NCBI GenBank assembly: GCA_017502065.1
Contig: JAFVVU010000030.1
Coordinates: 1-7,966, forward strand
Length of the DNA: 7,966 bases
Origin: Clostridia bacterium
GTDB lineage: Bacteria; Bacillota; Clostridia; RUG12999
Direction of reading: 5' to 3'
Part shown: piece by piece, positions 6,564-7,966 of the stretch
Numbering within the stretch: the first letter of the stretch is position 1
Layout of the letters: each line of letters starts with the position of its first letter
The notes under the pieces: generated by a model
Told to the model about the DNA's origin: nothing
What the model saw: the letters and a program-made list of their open reading frames with translations, nothing else
The model's database searches: none
Translations under genes and position numbers: made by a program

Positions 6564-7593
6564 CCTCATCGGTCCTTTCCGATATTATATTATCAAGCTC
6601 ATTTTTAAGATATTCCATCATTGAAATGGCTTTTGAATAATTCATTCTTCTCGGTCCAACAAGACCTATGTTTCCGCTTCTGCCGCCAAGGTTATAGCTG
6701 CACATTATGATACTGCAGTCCTTGAACTCTTCAAGCGGATTTTCGTTTCCTATAATAACTTCAATTTCATTTTCCCGTTTGGGACTCTGAAGAAGCATAT
6801 TAAGGCTTTTCTTATCATTGATATATTCAAGTATCTGTTTTGCTTTGTTCACATCCGAATATTCGGGGAAATTAAGCATATTGATGCTTCCGTCAACAAT
6901 GATTTCCTGCTTTTCAATTTCTGCCGCGGATTTAAGCATAAACTCAAACACATCTTCAATTTCTGCAAATCCCCTGAATCTTGTGCTCATTTCGGCAAGT
7001 TTTTCGGGTGTGATGTCCGATACGGTCATTCCTGCAAAACAGCTGTTCAAAACCGCTGTTATTTCCGCCGCGCGCACGCCGTCAATTTCCTGACGGGTTA
7101 CGATAAGCTGATTTTTAACGCCGCCGTCGTTTGTTATCATCATAGCAAGAATTCTGCGCGCGTCAATCGGCATTACCTGAAGACTCTGCACTTTTATGTT
7201 GCTTGCACGTTTTGACGTTGCAACCGCCGTATAATTTGTCATCTGCGAAAGAATTGACGAAATTTCCGACATTATGGAATTTGCTTCACGCATTTTATGC
7301 TTGAATGCTTCCTGCATCTGCAGCATTTCTTTAATTGTAAGTCTGTAGCGTTCAAGACCGCTGTCTACAAAAACCCTGTATCCCAAGTCCGACGGAATTC
7401 TGCCTGCCGAGGTATGCGGCTGTTCAAGATAGCCCATTTCCTCAAGGTCTGCCATTTCGTTACGGATTGTTGCAGGACTTAAGTCGCTTATATGATTTTT
7501 GCATATTGTACGGGACCCTACCGGTTCTGCAGTTTCAATATAGTCATGTATAATTGCCTGTAATATTTTGCGTTTACGGTCACTCAGCTGCAT
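6556..7593 (-). CDS. hrcA: Heat-inducible transcription repressor HrcA
   Basis: 345 aa from the chosen start. HrcA binds the CIRCE operator as a dimer and represses class I heat-shock genes; its activity in Firmicutes depends on GroEL, so it falls when misfolded protein occupies the chaperonin. The N-terminal winged helix shows EPVGSRTI (23-30), SPATIRNEMADLEEMGYLEQ (39-58) and PHTSAGRIPSDLGYR (59-73). The GAF-like central domain and C-terminal dimerisation region end with GLVGPRRMNYSKAISMMEYL. The start MQLSDRKRKIL at 7593 matches usual family N-termini and has a good ribosome binding site. An upstream in-frame ATG at 7629 would lie inside the CIRCE operator and has no such site, so it is rejected. 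It is first in the operon and therefore autoregulated. Confidence 0.97.
   Translation of the reverse strand: MQLSDRKRKILQAIIHDYIETAEPVGSRTICKNHISDLSPATIRNEMADLEEMGYLEQPHTSAGRIPSDLGYRVFVDSGLERYRLTIKEMLQMQEAFKHKMREANSIMSEISSILSQMTNYTAVATSKRASNIKVQSLQVMPIDARRILAMMITNDGGVKNQLIVTRQEIDGVRAAEITAVLNSCFAGMTVSDITPEKLAEMSTRFRGFAEIEDVFEFMLKSAAEIEKQEIIVDGSINMLNFPEYSDVNKAKQILEYINDKKSLNMLLQSPKRENEIEVIIGNENPLEEFKDCSIIMCSYNLGGRSGNIGLVGPRRMNYSKAISMMEYLKNELDNIISERTDEDE
6573..6578 (-). promoter_or_regulatory. Ribosome binding site of grpE (decides between two ATGs)
   Basis: AAAGGA inside the last codons of hrcA. It lies 9 nt upstream of the ATG at 6563 and 3 nt upstream of the ATG at 6569, favouring the former. 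Confidence 0.65.
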
Positions 7594-7596
7594 AAT

Positions 7597-7608
7597 ATCA
7601 CCATCCTT
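7597..7608 (-). promoter_or_regulatory. Ribosome binding site of hrcA (decides start)
   Basis: AAGGATGGTGAT on the minus strand (7608-7597) is the full anti-16S complement AAGGAGGTGAT with one extra T. It is 3 nt from the ATG at 7593 measured from its last base. It supports 7593 over 7629. Confidence 0.75.
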
Positions 7609-7618
7609 GCAATTGTTA

Positions 7619-7645
7619 TTAGCACTCATTTCGTTTTAGTGCTAA
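7619..7645 (-). promoter_or_regulatory. CIRCE operator (HrcA binding site)
   Basis: On the plus strand TTAGCACTC (7619-7627), a 9-nt spacer and TAGTGCTAA (7637-7645). This is the CIRCE inverted repeat TTAGCACTC-N9-GAGTGCTAA with a single change, G to T, at the inner base of one arm. It lies just downstream of the -10 box, covering roughly +5 to +31, so bound HrcA should block initiation or clearance. It also falls in the 5' untranslated region of hrcA. Only one copy was found in the window. Confidence 0.97.
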
Positions 7646-7656
7646 CAACTTATATA

Positions 7657-7685
7657 ACAATACCACTTTTTTACTACTTTGTCAA
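7657..7685 (-). promoter_or_regulatory. Sigma-A-type promoter of the hrcA operon
   Basis: On the minus strand a perfect -35 box TTGACA (7685-7680), a 17-nt spacer and the -10 box TATTGT (7662-7657). The start is expected near 7650, immediately before CIRCE. Vegetative promoter plus CIRCE is the standard class I heat-shock arrangement. Confidence 0.88.
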
Positions 7686-7706
7686 TAGGTTAAGTGAATT
7701 TTTCAA

Positions 7707-7737
7707 AAAAAATCAGACCGCAAAGGTCTGATTTTTT
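7707..7737 (-). terminator. Intrinsic terminator after the xylosidase gene
   Basis: A 13-bp stem (7707-7719 with 7725-7737) centred on ATCAGACC/GGTCTGAT around a 5-nt loop. On the minus strand it ends in eight T, six of them within the A-T part of the stem. It separates the upstream gene from the hrcA promoter 22 nt further on, so heat-shock transcription starts afresh. The A-rich other side means it may be bidirectional. Confidence 0.9.
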
Positions 7738-7742
7738 AATAA

Positions 7743-7966
7743 CTATTTTACAGGAGAAAGTTCTATGTAGGATACACAGTTCTGAAAAAGGTAAATTTCC
7801 TCTTCAAATGTTCCGTCAAGCATTACCTCTGTTTCGGGATAAAGCAGTGTAAGCTTTCCTGCCCTGTTGATATGTTCACGTTCCACAATATTGGGTGCAG
7901 ACGGCATTCCAAGCTCTGCCCATTTTGTGAAGCTGTTACTCATCATATGGTCTATTCTGTAGTGTC
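7743..7966 (-). CDS. C-terminal end of a probable GH39 glycoside hydrolase (beta-xylosidase), 5' end beyond window
   Basis: Only the last 73 complete codons are present, ending in TAG; the rest lies upstream of the window. The sequence HYRIDHMMSNSFTKWAELG, followed by a proline/asparagine turn (MPSAPN) and a short beta-rich tail ending SYIELSPVK, resembles the C-terminus of GH39 beta-xylosidases. There, an HYRID-x-x-x-SN-x-x-x-x-W-x-x-x-G-x-P pattern is followed by a beta-sandwich strand set. Such enzymes release xylose from the non-reducing ends of xylo-oligosaccharides. The catalytic acid/base and nucleophile glutamates would be in the missing part, so activity cannot be judged. The methionine at 7946 is internal, not a start. 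It has its own terminator and no evident link to the heat-shock operon. The assignment is from recalled family pattern only. Confidence 0.7.
   Translation of the reverse strand, partial: HYRIDHMMSNSFTKWAELGMPSAPNIVEREHINRAGKLTLLYPETEVMLDGTFEEEIYLFQNCVSYIELSPVK

Noticed and set aside
7594..7629. Longer HrcA starting at the ATG at 7629
   Set aside because: That ATG lies inside CIRCE without a ribosome binding site, and HrcA proteins normally start just before the LSDRKRKIL-type sequence.
1..7966. CRISPR array, insertion sequence, phage or defence genes
   Set aside because: No regularly spaced repeats, transposase, integrase or defence-type proteins were found. The genes are core housekeeping genes in a conserved order.

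Overview
The window reads as chromosomal DNA of a monoderm Clostridia-type Firmicute, probably a plant-fibre-using gut or rumen anaerobe. This rests on the gene order hrcA-grpE-dnaK-dnaJ-prmA-rsmE, a CIRCE operator, a DnaK without the N-terminal-domain insert of Gram-negative homologues, strong AAGGAGG-type ribosome binding sites, and the tail of what looks like a GH39 beta-xylosidase. Genus cannot be told from this window. Every gene I can support lies on the minus strand, so transcription runs from high to low coordinates.

Layout in transcription order. (1) 7966-7743: C-terminus of a probable GH39 xylosidase, closed by an intrinsic terminator (7707-7737). (2) 7685-7619: a sigma-A-type promoter (TTGACA-17-TATTGT) overlapped just downstream by a CIRCE operator with one mismatch. 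(3) 7593-1333: the class I heat-shock operon hrcA, grpE, dnaK, dnaJ, prmA, rsmE. Genes are tightly packed or overlapping, except for an 87-nt dnaK-dnaJ gap that holds a 15-bp perfect hairpin without a U-tract; dnaJ starts with TTG. (4) 1329-1255: a tRNA-Arg(CCG) gene beginning 3 nt after the rsmE stop codon and followed at once by a 13-bp terminator (1223-1252). (5) 1206-1063: a structured, non-coding stretch bounded by pieces of the same tRNA in opposite orientations, ending in a second CCA-plus-terminator arrangement. (6) 1043-1: a consensus-like promoter, an 85-nt leader carrying a terminator-like hairpin just before the ribosome binding site, then an ATP-grasp ligase-like gene that runs off the window.

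How it works together: HrcA should bind CIRCE and repress its own operon. GrpE (nucleotide exchange), DnaK (Hsp70) and DnaJ (J-domain partner) form the chaperone cycle. PrmA and RsmE are ribosome-modifying methyltransferases that commonly ride downstream of dnaJ in Firmicutes. The tRNA at the operon's end is probably co-transcribed and released by processing.

Most of the window is a well-known conserved locus, and I see no evidence of a complete new system. The parts worth a second look are the tRNA-derived structured element, the mRNA-tRNA junction, the dnaK-dnaJ hairpin and the candidate attenuator ahead of the ATP-grasp gene.
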